The notes under the pieces were generated by a model. That model had not been told where the DNA came from and made no database searches. It saw only the letters and a program-made list of their open reading frames with translations. 64,000 nucleotides of DNA from an uncultured Parabacteroides sp. GTDB lineage: Bacteria > Bacteroidota > Bacteroidia > Bacteroidales > Tannerellaceae. Each line of letters starts with the position of its first letter. The stretch's first letter is position 1. The DNA lies in contig CASFNG010000011.1 in assembly GCA_949296075.1 (NCBI GenBank), positions 62,001 through 126,000 of the forward strand, in the 5' to 3' direction. Positions 1 through 7,307 of this stretch are shown here, piece after piece. The position numbers and the translations under genes are program-made.

Positions 1-1493
1 AAGTCTTTCTGAAGCAACAGATAACCCATCGCATAATCAAATGCCGCCCGATTATCGGGGTGGTCGTCGATCAGGTAGGCCAGCGCGTTCGGGAAAGTCA
101 GCGTCAGGTCGAACGGATTGTCCGTCAGCGGAAGCGTCGCCCGCTTCGCCTTTACCCAATCCGTCGCGGCGCACGTCGCGGAATCCAGCAAGGGACGCTG
201 GGCAGAAGCCCACTCCCGATAGCGGGGGTTAGCCTCCAATATCTTGATGTACTTCTCCGCCGCACGATACTCTCCCGTCACCAAATAGGTCTCCACCAGC
301 CGTTTCATCAGCCGGGGCTGCACACAGCGCTGCGAGCTCAGCACCCCGACGAAGGCAAAGCGCTGCACGGCGTTCACCTGCCCGACCTGCCATGCCATCT
401 CGCTCGCCTCGATCAACCCTAAACGGCTCCGGGGATCATGCGGGACAAAGCCCTCTTCACCGATCTGCTGGAACCGCAACAAATCCGAGGTGAACCGATC
501 CGTGTGCGACAGCGCCAAGTTCAAATAGATCAACGCATCCTTATCACGCACCTGATGCTCCCGGGCGTGCTCCACGATCGCCTCCCATTTACCGTCGCGA
601 GCATAGAAATCGTACCGATAGGCCTGTTCCATCGGATCCTTACGGTAAAGGAACGCATAACCCATAGCGACCAGCAGAAGCGCGTAAGAGCAGGCTGTCC
701 GTAGCCACTCCTTCCGGAATACTCGCCGCTCGCCCATATAAAGGGAAATGAGCGCGACCATCACGAACAAGCCTCCCCACCATCCAAAGAAAGAAGGGAC
801 CGGATACTCCGGATGGCACATGTATTTACTAAGGTACGCCTCTCGCATCGGCAGGACATAGAGGGTGCGCATCGCGATCAAGGGCAGCAGAAGTGCCCAT
901 GCCACCGAGAGAGCCGCCACGATCCAGCGGGCATTTCCCTTCCCGAGCCGGAGCTCATACGAAGCGATAGCCAACGCGAGTGGCAGATTCGCCGGGGCAA
1001 ACAGGAAATAGCTCAACGAGAGGAGCACGATTCCCACTCCATACCGCGGCCATGCCTGACGGATCCGGGTATAGAGCCAAGCGAACGAAAACGCGAGGCA
1101 CATCATCGTGAGTGGAGCGATAGATTCTTGCGGAGAGAGCCAGAACAGATAGACGGGAATAAGCGCAAGCACCATCGGGACCCGAAGCCGACACGCCTTC
1201 AAGAAGGCATAAAAGCCCGCAGAGACACCACCCAACAAGAGGGCGACCACAGAGGCGGCACCATACGGGTTCCCCATATAAAGCGTAAGGAACTCGGCCA
1301 CGTACTCATTCATCCCGCCCGGTTCCGTCAAGCGGGCGTGCAGGTAGCCGGAAGTGGTCTGGAACATCATATACTGCTCCAAGAAGCAATAATAATAGCG
1401 ATAATTCAGGGCGATGAACAAAAAGCTCCCCATCACGAACAGGAACCAGATGCCGATCGTGTGATTCAGGACAAAGCCGTTGTTTTTTCTCAT
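1..1493 (-). CDS. Large integral membrane protein, DUF6057-like (3' end outside window)
   Basis: An open frame begins with ATG at 1493 on the minus strand and runs without a stop through base 1, so about 497 residues are visible and the C-terminus is missing. The N-terminal half is strongly hydrophobic, with a first membrane segment near residues 9-30 and several more up to about residue 300. The rest is soluble and has TPR-like helical pairs, for example around YLVTGEYRAAEKYIKILEAN. This layout of a multi-pass N-terminus and helical-repeat C-terminus fits the Bacteroidetes family DUF6057, whose function is unknown. The family name is from memory and was not searched. No TAnnTTTG box is visible upstream of the start. 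Confidence 0.6.
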   Translation of the reverse strand, partial: MRKNNGFVLNHTIGIWFLFVMGSFLFIALNYRYYYCFLEQYMMFQTTSGYLHARLTEPGGMNEYVAEFLTLYMGNPYGAASVVALLLGGVSAGFYAFLKACRLRVPMVLALIPVYLFWLSPQESIAPLTMMCLAFSFAWLYTRIRQAWPRYGVGIVLLSLSYFLFAPANLPLALAIASYELRLGKGNARWIVAALSVAWALLLPLIAMRTLYVLPMREAYLSKYMCHPEYPVPSFFGWWGGLFVMVALISLYMGERRVFRKEWLRTACSYALLLVAMGYAFLYRKDPMEQAYRYDFYARDGKWEAIVEHAREHQVRDKDALIYLNLALSHTDRFTSDLLRFQQIGEEGFVPHDPRSRLGLIEASEMAWQVGQVNAVQRFAFVGVLSSQRCVQPRLMKRLVETYLVTGEYRAAEKYIKILEANPRYREWASAQRPLLDSATCAATDWVKAKRATLPLTDNPFDLTLTFPNALAYLIDDHPDNRAAFDYAMGYLLLQKD

Positions 1494-1637
1494 GTGCGCA
1501 CGTTTTTTCACATCGGTCTATAAAACTCGCGCAATTTATAAAAGAAACCGCCTATATGCAAGGGATCCTCCCCCAAAGGCGAAAAGGCAAGACAAAGAGG
1601 AGGTTTAATCAGCGGTTCTCCAGCAGGTAGGAAACTA

Positions 1638-1946
1638 TCAATGGATCTCCGCCATTAATGTATCAGGATCGCGCCGACAATCCCATACAGCATGAACTAC
1701 AATATCATCCCGTTCTACAGTATAGACCAATTTATAATGCTTACCCGCAAGCAAAGACCGGAATTGGCCCGGATGGCGTATCAAGGATCTTTCAAGTGCT
1801 CCTATTCCCGGGAAATTCAGCAGCACTTCCGCTTCATCAATTAAGGAATTGTACAGCCTAATAGAATATGGTTCATTCCGGGATGCCCAGAACTGATAAA
1901 TAAGTTCTAAATCCTCCCGGGCCTCTTTTGTCCATACTATCCGCAT
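1638..1946 (-). CDS. RelE/ParE-family toxin
   Basis: This 102-residue protein has the ParE/RelE toxin fold signature. The N-terminus is VWTKEAREDLELIYQFW, followed by a helix, a central GIGALERSL and RSLLAGKHYKLVYTVE segment, and a C-terminal VHAVWDCRRDP strand. ParE-type members poison gyrase and RelE-type members cleave ribosomal mRNA; the sequence looks closer to ParE, but the target cannot be settled by eye. It starts inside the upstream antitoxin gene (10-base overlap at 1937-1946), the usual antitoxin-first order. It is the last gene of the pair and likely depends on the antitoxin promoter at 2217-2224. Confidence 0.82.
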   Translation of the reverse strand: MRIVWTKEAREDLELIYQFWASRNEPYSIRLYNSLIDEAEVLLNFPGIGALERSLIRHPGQFRSLLAGKHYKLVYTVERDDIVVHAVWDCRRDPDTLMAEIH

Positions 1947-2191
1947 AAAGGATGTATTTTCCGGAGTTCGTCACTCGTATAACAATCACCTTTGTGATAA
2001 CTCTGCACAGATTCATCCAGCCGACGTTCCAACTCTTCGACCGAGTATTGGCAAGGGGCGGTTTCAGCCACTTCTTTTCTGGCTTCCTCTATCAGCTTCT
2101 CCCCAAGCCACAATTTATTATCGGTATTGAGAGACATGGCCTGAATCATCTTCCACAGATCGTTTCTACTTATAGAAATGGTTGCTTTCAT
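1937..2191 (-). CDS. Antitoxin partner of the ParE-like toxin
   Basis: This 84-residue protein starts MKATISISRNDLWKMIQAMS and is overlapped by the toxin gene. The N-terminus has the beta-strand then helix pattern of a small DNA-binding dimer, and the acidic C-terminal half is likely the toxin-binding arm. An upstream in-frame ATG at 2239 was rejected because it would lie upstream of a TAnnTTTG promoter box at 2217-2224, whereas ATG 2191 lies about 20 bases after the expected transcription start and follows an AAGGA ribosome site. I do not recognise a named antitoxin family. Function is inferred from its size, overlap and partner. Confidence 0.72.
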   Translation of the reverse strand: MKATISISRNDLWKMIQAMSLNTDNKLWLGEKLIEEARKEVAETAPCQYSVEELERRLDESVQSYHKGDCYTSDELRKIHPLCG

Positions 2192-2216
2192 ATTCCTTAT
2201 ACTTATGTCTTGTACG

Positions 2217-2224
2217 CAAATATA
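2217..2224 (-). promoter_or_regulatory. -7 box TATATTTG of the toxin-antitoxin pair
   Basis: The minus strand reads TATATTTG here, a full match to the Bacteroidetes -7 consensus TAnnTTTG, 26 bases before the chosen antitoxin start. No TTTG -33 box lies at the usual 19-21 base distance. Autoregulation by the antitoxin is expected for such pairs but no operator was identified. Confidence 0.55.
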
Positions 2225-2356
2225 CGGATTATTTTTCATGCCCCGTACACGGATTGTTCAAAGGTTGTCCTTCTTTTCCGGGAATCCTCTTCATGAAAAA
2301 GAAGATAGTACGGCTACTTTTCAAAGAGACAGGAAGAAAAGAAAAAATAAATCCTG

Positions 2357-2364
2357 TATCTTTG
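2357..2364 (+). promoter_or_regulatory. -7 box TATCTTTG upstream of the lipoprotein/radical SAM pair
   Basis: TATCTTTG matches TAnnTTTG on the plus strand and implies transcription from about 2371, giving a leader of roughly 78 bases before ATG 2449. No good -33 element is visible. Confidence 0.5.
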
Positions 2365-2448
2365 GGGATGCAGCGTTTCGCGACCCATTTCCGTCTTTCT
2401 GAATAGAGTCCGGACAGAACATTTGCAACTAACTAAATAAAAAACAAA

Positions 2449-2928
2449 ATGAAAAAACTGACAACACGCATTCTTTCCGCCTTGCTTCCTCTCTTGGGAT
2501 TCACGGCTTGCGAGAACAATGGGGAAGTCCCCGCGGAATATGGCACACCTTCCGTGGATTATCAGGTAAAGGGACAGGTGACGGATACCGAGGGGAAACC
2601 GATCAAAGGAATCCAAGTGATCGTAGAGAACCAGTATGGCGGGGTAGTGAACGATCAAGGTGAATATATCGGATATGCGGACACCCTCCATACCGACACG
2701 GAGGGCAACTTTGAGTCGCACAAGATCCATGCCGTAGGTATCGGCGGGAAAATCCATTTCAAGGATATAGACAATGAGGAAAACGGCGGATCGTTCAGCG
2801 AGGATTCCGTGGCGATGGACAGCTTAGAGAAAAGACAGGTAGCGAAAGGGGATGGCCATTGGTACCAAGGGCGTTATGAGCTGACCGCCAACAAGCAGCT
2901 CACGAAAGAGGAGCCTAAACAGGATTGA
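2449..2928 (+). CDS. Putative lipoprotein of an rSAM/lipoprotein system
   Basis: This 159-residue protein has a lipoprotein signal with LLGFTAC, so Cys21 would be lipidated. It is followed by a single beta-sandwich domain with the carboxypeptidase-regulatory-like pattern VKGQVTDTEGKPIKGIQV and later DTEGNFES. The C-terminal tail (about residues 140-159) is polar and lysine-rich. A radical SAM enzyme begins one base after its stop codon. This matches a pairing I recall in Bacteroidetes as the radical SAM-associated putative lipoprotein family (TIGR04134, from memory). The natural inference is that the lipoprotein is the modified substrate or a partner of the enzyme. The residue modified, if any, is unknown. 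Confidence 0.75.
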   Translation: MKKLTTRILSALLPLLGFTACENNGEVPAEYGTPSVDYQVKGQVTDTEGKPIKGIQVIVENQYGGVVNDQGEYIGYADTLHTDTEGNFESHKIHAVGIGGKIHFKDIDNEENGGSFSEDSVAMDSLEKRQVAKGDGHWYQGRYELTANKQLTKEEPKQD

Positions 2929-2929
2929 G

Positions 2930-4021
2930 ATGCGAAAAGCGAGCCCCCTCACACCGCGCCACCGCCTCGGCTTGGAGATCGCCCGCAAGCTACGGCAAGA
3001 GCGTCGCAAGGAGCATCCGCTCCGGCAACTGTTCTGGGAATGTACGCTCCGATGCAACCTGCGCTGCCGCCACTGCGGGAGCGATTGCAAGCAGGAATCG
3101 GGCTATGCGGATATGCCCTTGGCGGATTTCCTGCGGGTGCTCGACCAAGTGGCCGAACGAACCGATCCGCATAAGGTATTCGTGATCCTCACGGGCGGGG
3201 AGCCTCTGGCTCGCATGGATTTGGAGGATTGTGGCAAGGCGATCTACGAACGGGGATTTCCCTGGGGAATCGTCACAAACGGACTGCTGCTGACACGCGA
3301 CCGGTTGAACCGCCTCCGTGCCGCAGGCTTGCACACCGCCACGGTAAGCCTCGACGGATTGGAGGAGGAGCACAACTGGATGCGGGGGAATCCGCTTAGT
3401 TTTGAACGGGCCTTGGGAGCGATCCGCCTGCTGACGGAGGCGGAAGAGCTGGTATTTGACGTGGTCACTTGCGTAAACCGGAGGAACATCAGCCAATTGG
3501 ATGAACTTAAACGATTATTGACCGACATGGGCGTGAAGCGCTGGCGCGCCTTTACGGTATTCCCGGTAGGGCGTGCCGCCGGGGATCCTGATTTGCGGCT
3601 GACGGGCGAGGAACTGCGCCGCTTGATGGAGTTCATCCGCGCCACACGCCGGGAAGGAAGAATCGACCTGTCGTACGGATGCGAGGGATTCTTAGGGAAT
3701 TACGAGGGAGAGGTGCGAGACCACTTCTTCTCCTGCCAGGCGGGTATCAGCATCGGCTCCGTATTGATCGACGGGGCGATCTCGGCCTGTCCCAGTATCC
3801 GGGCGGACTACCACCAAGGAAACATTTACCGGGATAACTTCATGGAGGTGTGGGAGACACGTTTCCTTCCCTACCGCGACCGTGCGTGGATGCGTGAGGG
3901 GGAGTGCGCCACCTGCCCCTATTTCAGGTATTGCGAAGGAAACGGGATGCACCTCCGCGACGGAGAGGGGCGTCTCCTGTTTTGCCATCTGAAACGCTTG
4001 ACGGATGAAACCGGGGAATAA
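2930..4021 (+). CDS. Radical SAM/SPASM enzyme, rSAM/lipoprotein system
   Basis: This 363-residue protein has the radical SAM cluster motif CNLRCRHC with Cys42, Cys46 and Cys49 as ligands for the 4Fe-4S cluster that binds S-adenosylmethionine, then the TGGEPL segment. The C-terminal third is Cys-rich (FSCQAG, ISACPS, ECATCPYFRYC, LFCHLKR), which is a SPASM domain binding auxiliary clusters. SPASM proteins usually modify peptides or proteins by radical chemistry. The gene lies one base downstream of the putative lipoprotein and is certainly co-transcribed and probably translationally coupled. It fits the family I recall as TIGR04133. The reaction is not known. No peptide precursor other than the lipoprotein is visible nearby. 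Confidence 0.82.
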   Translation: MRKASPLTPRHRLGLEIARKLRQERRKEHPLRQLFWECTLRCNLRCRHCGSDCKQESGYADMPLADFLRVLDQVAERTDPHKVFVILTGGEPLARMDLEDCGKAIYERGFPWGIVTNGLLLTRDRLNRLRAAGLHTATVSLDGLEEEHNWMRGNPLSFERALGAIRLLTEAEELVFDVVTCVNRRNISQLDELKRLLTDMGVKRWRAFTVFPVGRAAGDPDLRLTGEELRRLMEFIRATRREGRIDLSYGCEGFLGNYEGEVRDHFFSCQAGISIGSVLIDGAISACPSIRADYHQGNIYRDNFMEVWETRFLPYRDRAWMREGECATCPYFRYCEGNGMHLRDGEGRLLFCHLKRLTDETGE

Positions 4022-4086
4022 GGACACACAAACGCTACATTCACAATAATTTTGATAATAGAACATCCTTATATATGATAAATGCC

Positions 4087-4094
4087 TATTTTTG
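4087..4094 (+). promoter_or_regulatory. -7 box TATTTTTG of the 4152-7190 operon
   Basis: TATTTTTG matches TAnnTTTG, with an expected transcription start near 4101 and a leader of about 50 bases to ATG 4152. It lies in the 130-base gap after the radical SAM gene, which has no clear terminator. No -33 TTTG at the right distance. Confidence 0.5.
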
Positions 4095-4151
4095 TGGCAA
4101 AACATATATAAAACCGGCGGAAATCCGAACATCCGGGAATAAGGTACCAAG

Positions 4152-4889
4152 ATGACAAATAAGGAGCGTATAAATGATCTATTGACCAAAATACGGGAAT
4201 TGGAGGAATCTGTCGCCCGCATGAAAGATCTGGAGGGTGGGCTATACCCTGTCTCATTCTTCGGGCAGACATTCCAACAGACCCACACGATATTATGTGA
4301 GCTTCACGCATTAGAGGAGGCTCAAGTGAATGCCTTGCGGGAGGAGGTGGAGGCGCATCAGCGACTGCTTGATTCCTTGCCTTCGAATGAGCCTACGCGA
4401 ATGCCGACTATCGAACCCGCCCCGGAGTTGATTCCGGTGATGGAAGAACCGGTAGAGCCGGATCTCCACAGGCAGGAACCGGACCGAGGCATCCAGGCTC
4501 CGACCCTTAAGGATAGCGATAAGGAGAGCCAGCCAGAGATCCTTCCGGAGAAACGAATGGAGGTCTCTCCATCCCAAGAGATCCATGCCGCGGCAGAGCC
4601 CGTACGCAAGCCGGTGATGACCGAGAAAACGGGTGTTTCCCTTTATGATCTATTGGAGAAAAAGAGCTTGTCGGACTTCCGGAAAGCGCTTAGCCTGAAC
4701 GACCGTTTCCGTTTCCGCCGGGAATTGTTCGGCGGCGACGAGGGACGAATGAACGAGGCGCTCGCCCACTTGAACGATCTGGGTTCGTACGAAGAGTCGG
4801 TCGCGTACCTGCACGACGTACTGAATTGGAACTTGGATGACGCTCCGGTGGCGGATTTCATCAAGCTATTGGAAAAACGTTTCTCTTAA
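4152..4889 (+). CDS. Conserved-looking unknown protein, coiled coil plus C-terminal helical domain
   Basis: This 245-residue protein has no signal peptide. Residues 1-75 are heptad-like helix (ERINDLLTKIRELEESVARM, later LREEVEAHQRLL). Residues 80-155 are a low-complexity Pro/Glu-rich linker. Residues 160-245 form a compact helical domain with the pattern LSDFRKALSLNDRFRFRREL, FGGDEGRMNEAL and LNWNLDDAPVADF. I recognise the C-terminal pattern as recurring in Bacteroidetes proteins but know no function for it. The gene is 13 bases before rsmI and is the first gene of a four-gene run. A cytoplasmic scaffold or regulator is possible; nothing in the sequence indicates catalysis. Confidence 0.7.
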   Translation: MTNKERINDLLTKIRELEESVARMKDLEGGLYPVSFFGQTFQQTHTILCELHALEEAQVNALREEVEAHQRLLDSLPSNEPTRMPTIEPAPELIPVMEEPVEPDLHRQEPDRGIQAPTLKDSDKESQPEILPEKRMEVSPSQEIHAAAEPVRKPVMTEKTGVSLYDLLEKKSLSDFRKALSLNDRFRFRRELFGGDEGRMNEALAHLNDLGSYEESVAYLHDVLNWNLDDAPVADFIKLLEKRFS

Positions 4890-4902
4890 AAATATCGGGT
4901 AT

Positions 4903-5604
4903 ATGGCAAAACTGACCGTGGTACCGACCCCAGTCGGCAATTTGGAGGACATGACATTCCGGGCGATCCGGATATTGAAGGAGGCAGACCTGATCTTGGC
5001 GGAGGATACGCGGACAACGGGTATCTTGTTGAAGCATTTCGAGATACAGAACAAGATGCAGTCGCACCACAAGTTCAACGAGCACCAGACGGTGGAGGGG
5101 ATAGCCGCCCGGATCAAGGGGGGCGAGAACATTGCTTTGGTGTCTGATGCGGGCACACCCGCCATATCGGATCCGGGCTTCATGCTGGTGAGGGAGTGCG
5201 TACGGCAAGGCGTGGAGGTGGAATGCCTGCCTGGGGCAACCGCGTTCGTACCGGCGCTGGTAGCCTCCGGACTGCCGAACGAGAAGTTTTGCTTCGAGGG
5301 ATTCCTGCCACAAAAGAAGGGGAGGCAGACCCGCCTGAAGGAGCTGGCGGAGGAGAGCCGGACGATCATTTTCTACGAGTCGCCTTTCCGGTTAGTGAAG
5401 ACCTTGACCCAGTTCGCGGAATGCTTCGGTCCTGACCGGCAGGTATCGGTATCCCGAGAGATCTCCAAGCTACACGAGGAGACCGTACGCGGCAGTTTAG
5501 AGGAGGTGATACAGCATTTTACCGAACAGGAGCCCAAAGGGGAGATCGTGATCGTCCTCGCCGGGGCGAAAACGAAGAAAGAGAAAAAAGAAAAAGAAGT
5601 TTAA
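4903..5604 (+). CDS. rsmI: 16S rRNA (cytidine1402-2'-O)-methyltransferase RsmI
   Basis: This 233-residue enzyme transfers a methyl group from S-adenosylmethionine to the 2'-OH of C1402 in 16S rRNA at the decoding centre. The tetrapyrrole-methylase-type fold shows as VVPTPVGNLEDMT at the N-terminus, LAEDTRTTGILL, SDAGTPAISDPG and LPGATAFVPAL. The ATG at 4903 was chosen because it begins exactly at the conserved start MAKLTVVPTPVGN; a longer frame from 4837 would overlap the previous gene and adds no family sequence. The C-terminus ends in a lysine-rich tail. It sits 19 bases before the next gene, a coiled-coil lipoprotein, within one operon. Confidence 0.93.
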   Translation: MAKLTVVPTPVGNLEDMTFRAIRILKEADLILAEDTRTTGILLKHFEIQNKMQSHHKFNEHQTVEGIAARIKGGENIALVSDAGTPAISDPGFMLVRECVRQGVEVECLPGATAFVPALVASGLPNEKFCFEGFLPQKKGRQTRLKELAEESRTIIFYESPFRLVKTLTQFAECFGPDRQVSVSREISKLHEETVRGSLEEVIQHFTEQEPKGEIVIVLAGAKTKKEKKEKEV

Positions 5605-5623
5605 CTTTAAAAACAAAAAGAAC

Positions 5624-6496
5624 ATGAAAAAAGTAGCATTAGCGTGCATTTGCACTGTTCTTCTGGCCTCTTGCGGACAGAACTCAGCGGAATACAAGAA
5701 ACTAAAGGCGGAAAATGATTCGCTCCGCATCGAGAATACAAAGACAACCGACGAGCTGAACGAGATGCTTTCGACACTCAACGATATTGAGGCGGATTTC
5801 CAGTCGATACGCGACGCGGAGAACTACCTGACGATCCAGCAGCAGACTGGCGGGGAACTGAACCCCTCGCGCCGGGAGCAGATCAAGCGAAATATGCAAC
5901 TGATCAGCGAGACCTTGAAGAAGAACAAGGAGCAGATCAGCCAGTTGGAGGAAAAACTGAAGAAGAGCGGTATCCAGTCCGCGGCGTTGCGCAAGACGAT
6001 CAACCGTCTCTCCTCGGAGCTCGACCAGAAAACGGCCATGATCGTGACGCTTCAGGAGGATCTGGCGAAGAAGAATGTCCGGATCCAGGAGCTGGATGAG
6101 ATGGTCTCTTCCTTGAACGAGGACGTGGAGAATCTCGCTACCACGGCTAAGGCGCAGTCGGAAAAACTGAACGAGCAAGACAAGGCTCTCCATACCGCCT
6201 ATTATTGCTTCGGAACCTCTAAGGAACTGAAGGCGCAGAAGATCTTGTCGGGCGGCGGCCTTTTCTCGAAATCGAAAGTGCTGCAAGCCGGGTTCAACGC
6301 GGATTATTTCATCTCGATCGACATCCGCGAGGTGAAAGAGATTCCTTTGTTCGCAGGGAAAGCGAAACTGAAATCAAACCATCCGGAAGGTTCGTACGAG
6401 TTCATGGAAGATGAGGATGGCAACCTGACCCTTATCATCAAGGATGAGAAGGCGTTCTGGAGCTTAGGCAGGTATCTCGTGATCGAAGTAAGTTGA
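5624..6496 (+). CDS. Coiled-coil lipoprotein, possibly Cbp1-type
   Basis: This 290-residue protein starts with a lipoprotein signal ending LLASC, so Cys17 is the likely lipidated residue. Residues about 22-185 are an almost continuous coiled coil rich in Glu, Lys and Gln. The last 100 residues are a beta-rich domain containing YYCFGTSKEL, a KILSGGGLF segment, and a terminal SLGRYLVIEVS. The architecture resembles the Bacteroides family annotated from Cbp1, a collagen-binding surface glycoprotein, but that name is recalled and the adhesive role is not proven for this copy. A DSL tripeptide early in the coil fits the Bacteroidetes O-glycosylation motif. It ends one base before the phosphatase gene. 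Confidence 0.7.
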   Translation: MKKVALACICTVLLASCGQNSAEYKKLKAENDSLRIENTKTTDELNEMLSTLNDIEADFQSIRDAENYLTIQQQTGGELNPSRREQIKRNMQLISETLKKNKEQISQLEEKLKKSGIQSAALRKTINRLSSELDQKTAMIVTLQEDLAKKNVRIQELDEMVSSLNEDVENLATTAKAQSEKLNEQDKALHTAYYCFGTSKELKAQKILSGGGLFSKSKVLQAGFNADYFISIDIREVKEIPLFAGKAKLKSNHPEGSYEFMEDEDGNLTLIIKDEKAFWSLGRYLVIEVS

Positions 6497-6497
6497 T

Positions 6498-7190
6498 ATG
6501 GCCTATAAAAGTATTTTCATCGATTTGGACGATACGCTGTGGGATACGTATCACAACAACAAAGAGTGCCTCGAAGAGCTTTATGCCGACTACGATTTTG
6601 GCCGGTATTATGCCTCCTTCGAGGCATTTTTTTCTATCTATATGCCGCACAACATCGAGCTATGGGCGAAGTATCGCTCGGGGGAGATCGACCGGCAGAC
6701 CTTGATCTTAGACCGCTTCCTATATGTATTACGCCCGTTAGGGATCGAGAATAAGCAGGAGGTGCTCGCTATCAACAATGATTTCCTGCGGCGGACAGCC
6801 TCGAAGACACGCTTAATACCCGGAGCCATCGAGCTCTTGGACTACCTACGCCCTTCCTACCGGCTGTTTATCCTCTCGAACGGCTTCCGCGAGGTACAAT
6901 CGCTGAAGTTGAAGAACGCAGGGTTGGCGCCCTATTTCGAACGGCTGATCCTCTCTGAAGACGCGAAGATCCAAAAGCCGCATAAGGGTATCTTTGATTT
7001 TGCCTTGCACAATACGAGCTCGCGCCGGACGGAGAGCCTGATGATCGGGGATAGCTGGGACGCGGACATCGTAGGGGCATATCATGCGGGATTCGGCCAA
7101 ATATGGTTCAATCCTGAGGGGTTGCCCGTAAATGGTTTTACCCCCACATATACCGTCCGCACATTGGACGAGATACGAAAAATCCTATAA
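6498..7190 (+). CDS. HAD-superfamily nucleotidase, YjjG family
   Basis: This 230-residue cytoplasmic phosphatase has the haloacid dehalogenase motifs in order: FIDLDDTLWD with the nucleophile Asp9 and Asp11, an all-alpha cap at residues 15-95, ILSNGF as motif II, Lys in KIQKPHKGIF as motif III, and MIGDSWDADIVGA as motif IV. The YjjG family removes phosphate from non-canonical pyrimidine nucleotides and so cleans the nucleotide pool. It is the last gene of the operon and begins one base after the lipoprotein stop. The hairpin at 7225-7254 follows, but its T-run faces the opposite strand, so termination here may be weak. Confidence 0.85.
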   Translation: MAYKSIFIDLDDTLWDTYHNNKECLEELYADYDFGRYYASFEAFFSIYMPHNIELWAKYRSGEIDRQTLILDRFLYVLRPLGIENKQEVLAINNDFLRRTASKTRLIPGAIELLDYLRPSYRLFILSNGFREVQSLKLKNAGLAPYFERLILSEDAKIQKPHKGIFDFALHNTSSRRTESLMIGDSWDADIVGAYHAGFGQIWFNPEGLPVNGFTPTYTVRTLDEIRKIL

Positions 7191-7216
7191 GGAGACGGGA
7201 TCTGCCTCTTTTGACA

Positions 7217-7254
7217 AAAGAAAAAACCGGTATTCCTTGTTTGGAATACCGGTT
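7217..7254 (-). terminator. Intrinsic terminator after apbE
   Basis: A perfect 12-bp stem (AACCGGTATTCC at 7225-7236 with its complement at 7243-7254) encloses a 6-base loop. On the minus strand it runs straight into a T-rich tract, so it ends the minus-strand apbE transcript. It may also slow plus-strand transcripts from the YjjG gene. Confidence 0.85.
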
Positions 7255-7307
7255 CATATCACATAAAGTCGAATGAAAAATCTGAAGGGAACACTCCCAT
7301 ACCGGGA

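Noticed and set aside
2191-2239. Longer antitoxin start at 2239
   Set aside because: It lies upstream of the TATATTTG promoter box, so it would not be on the transcript.
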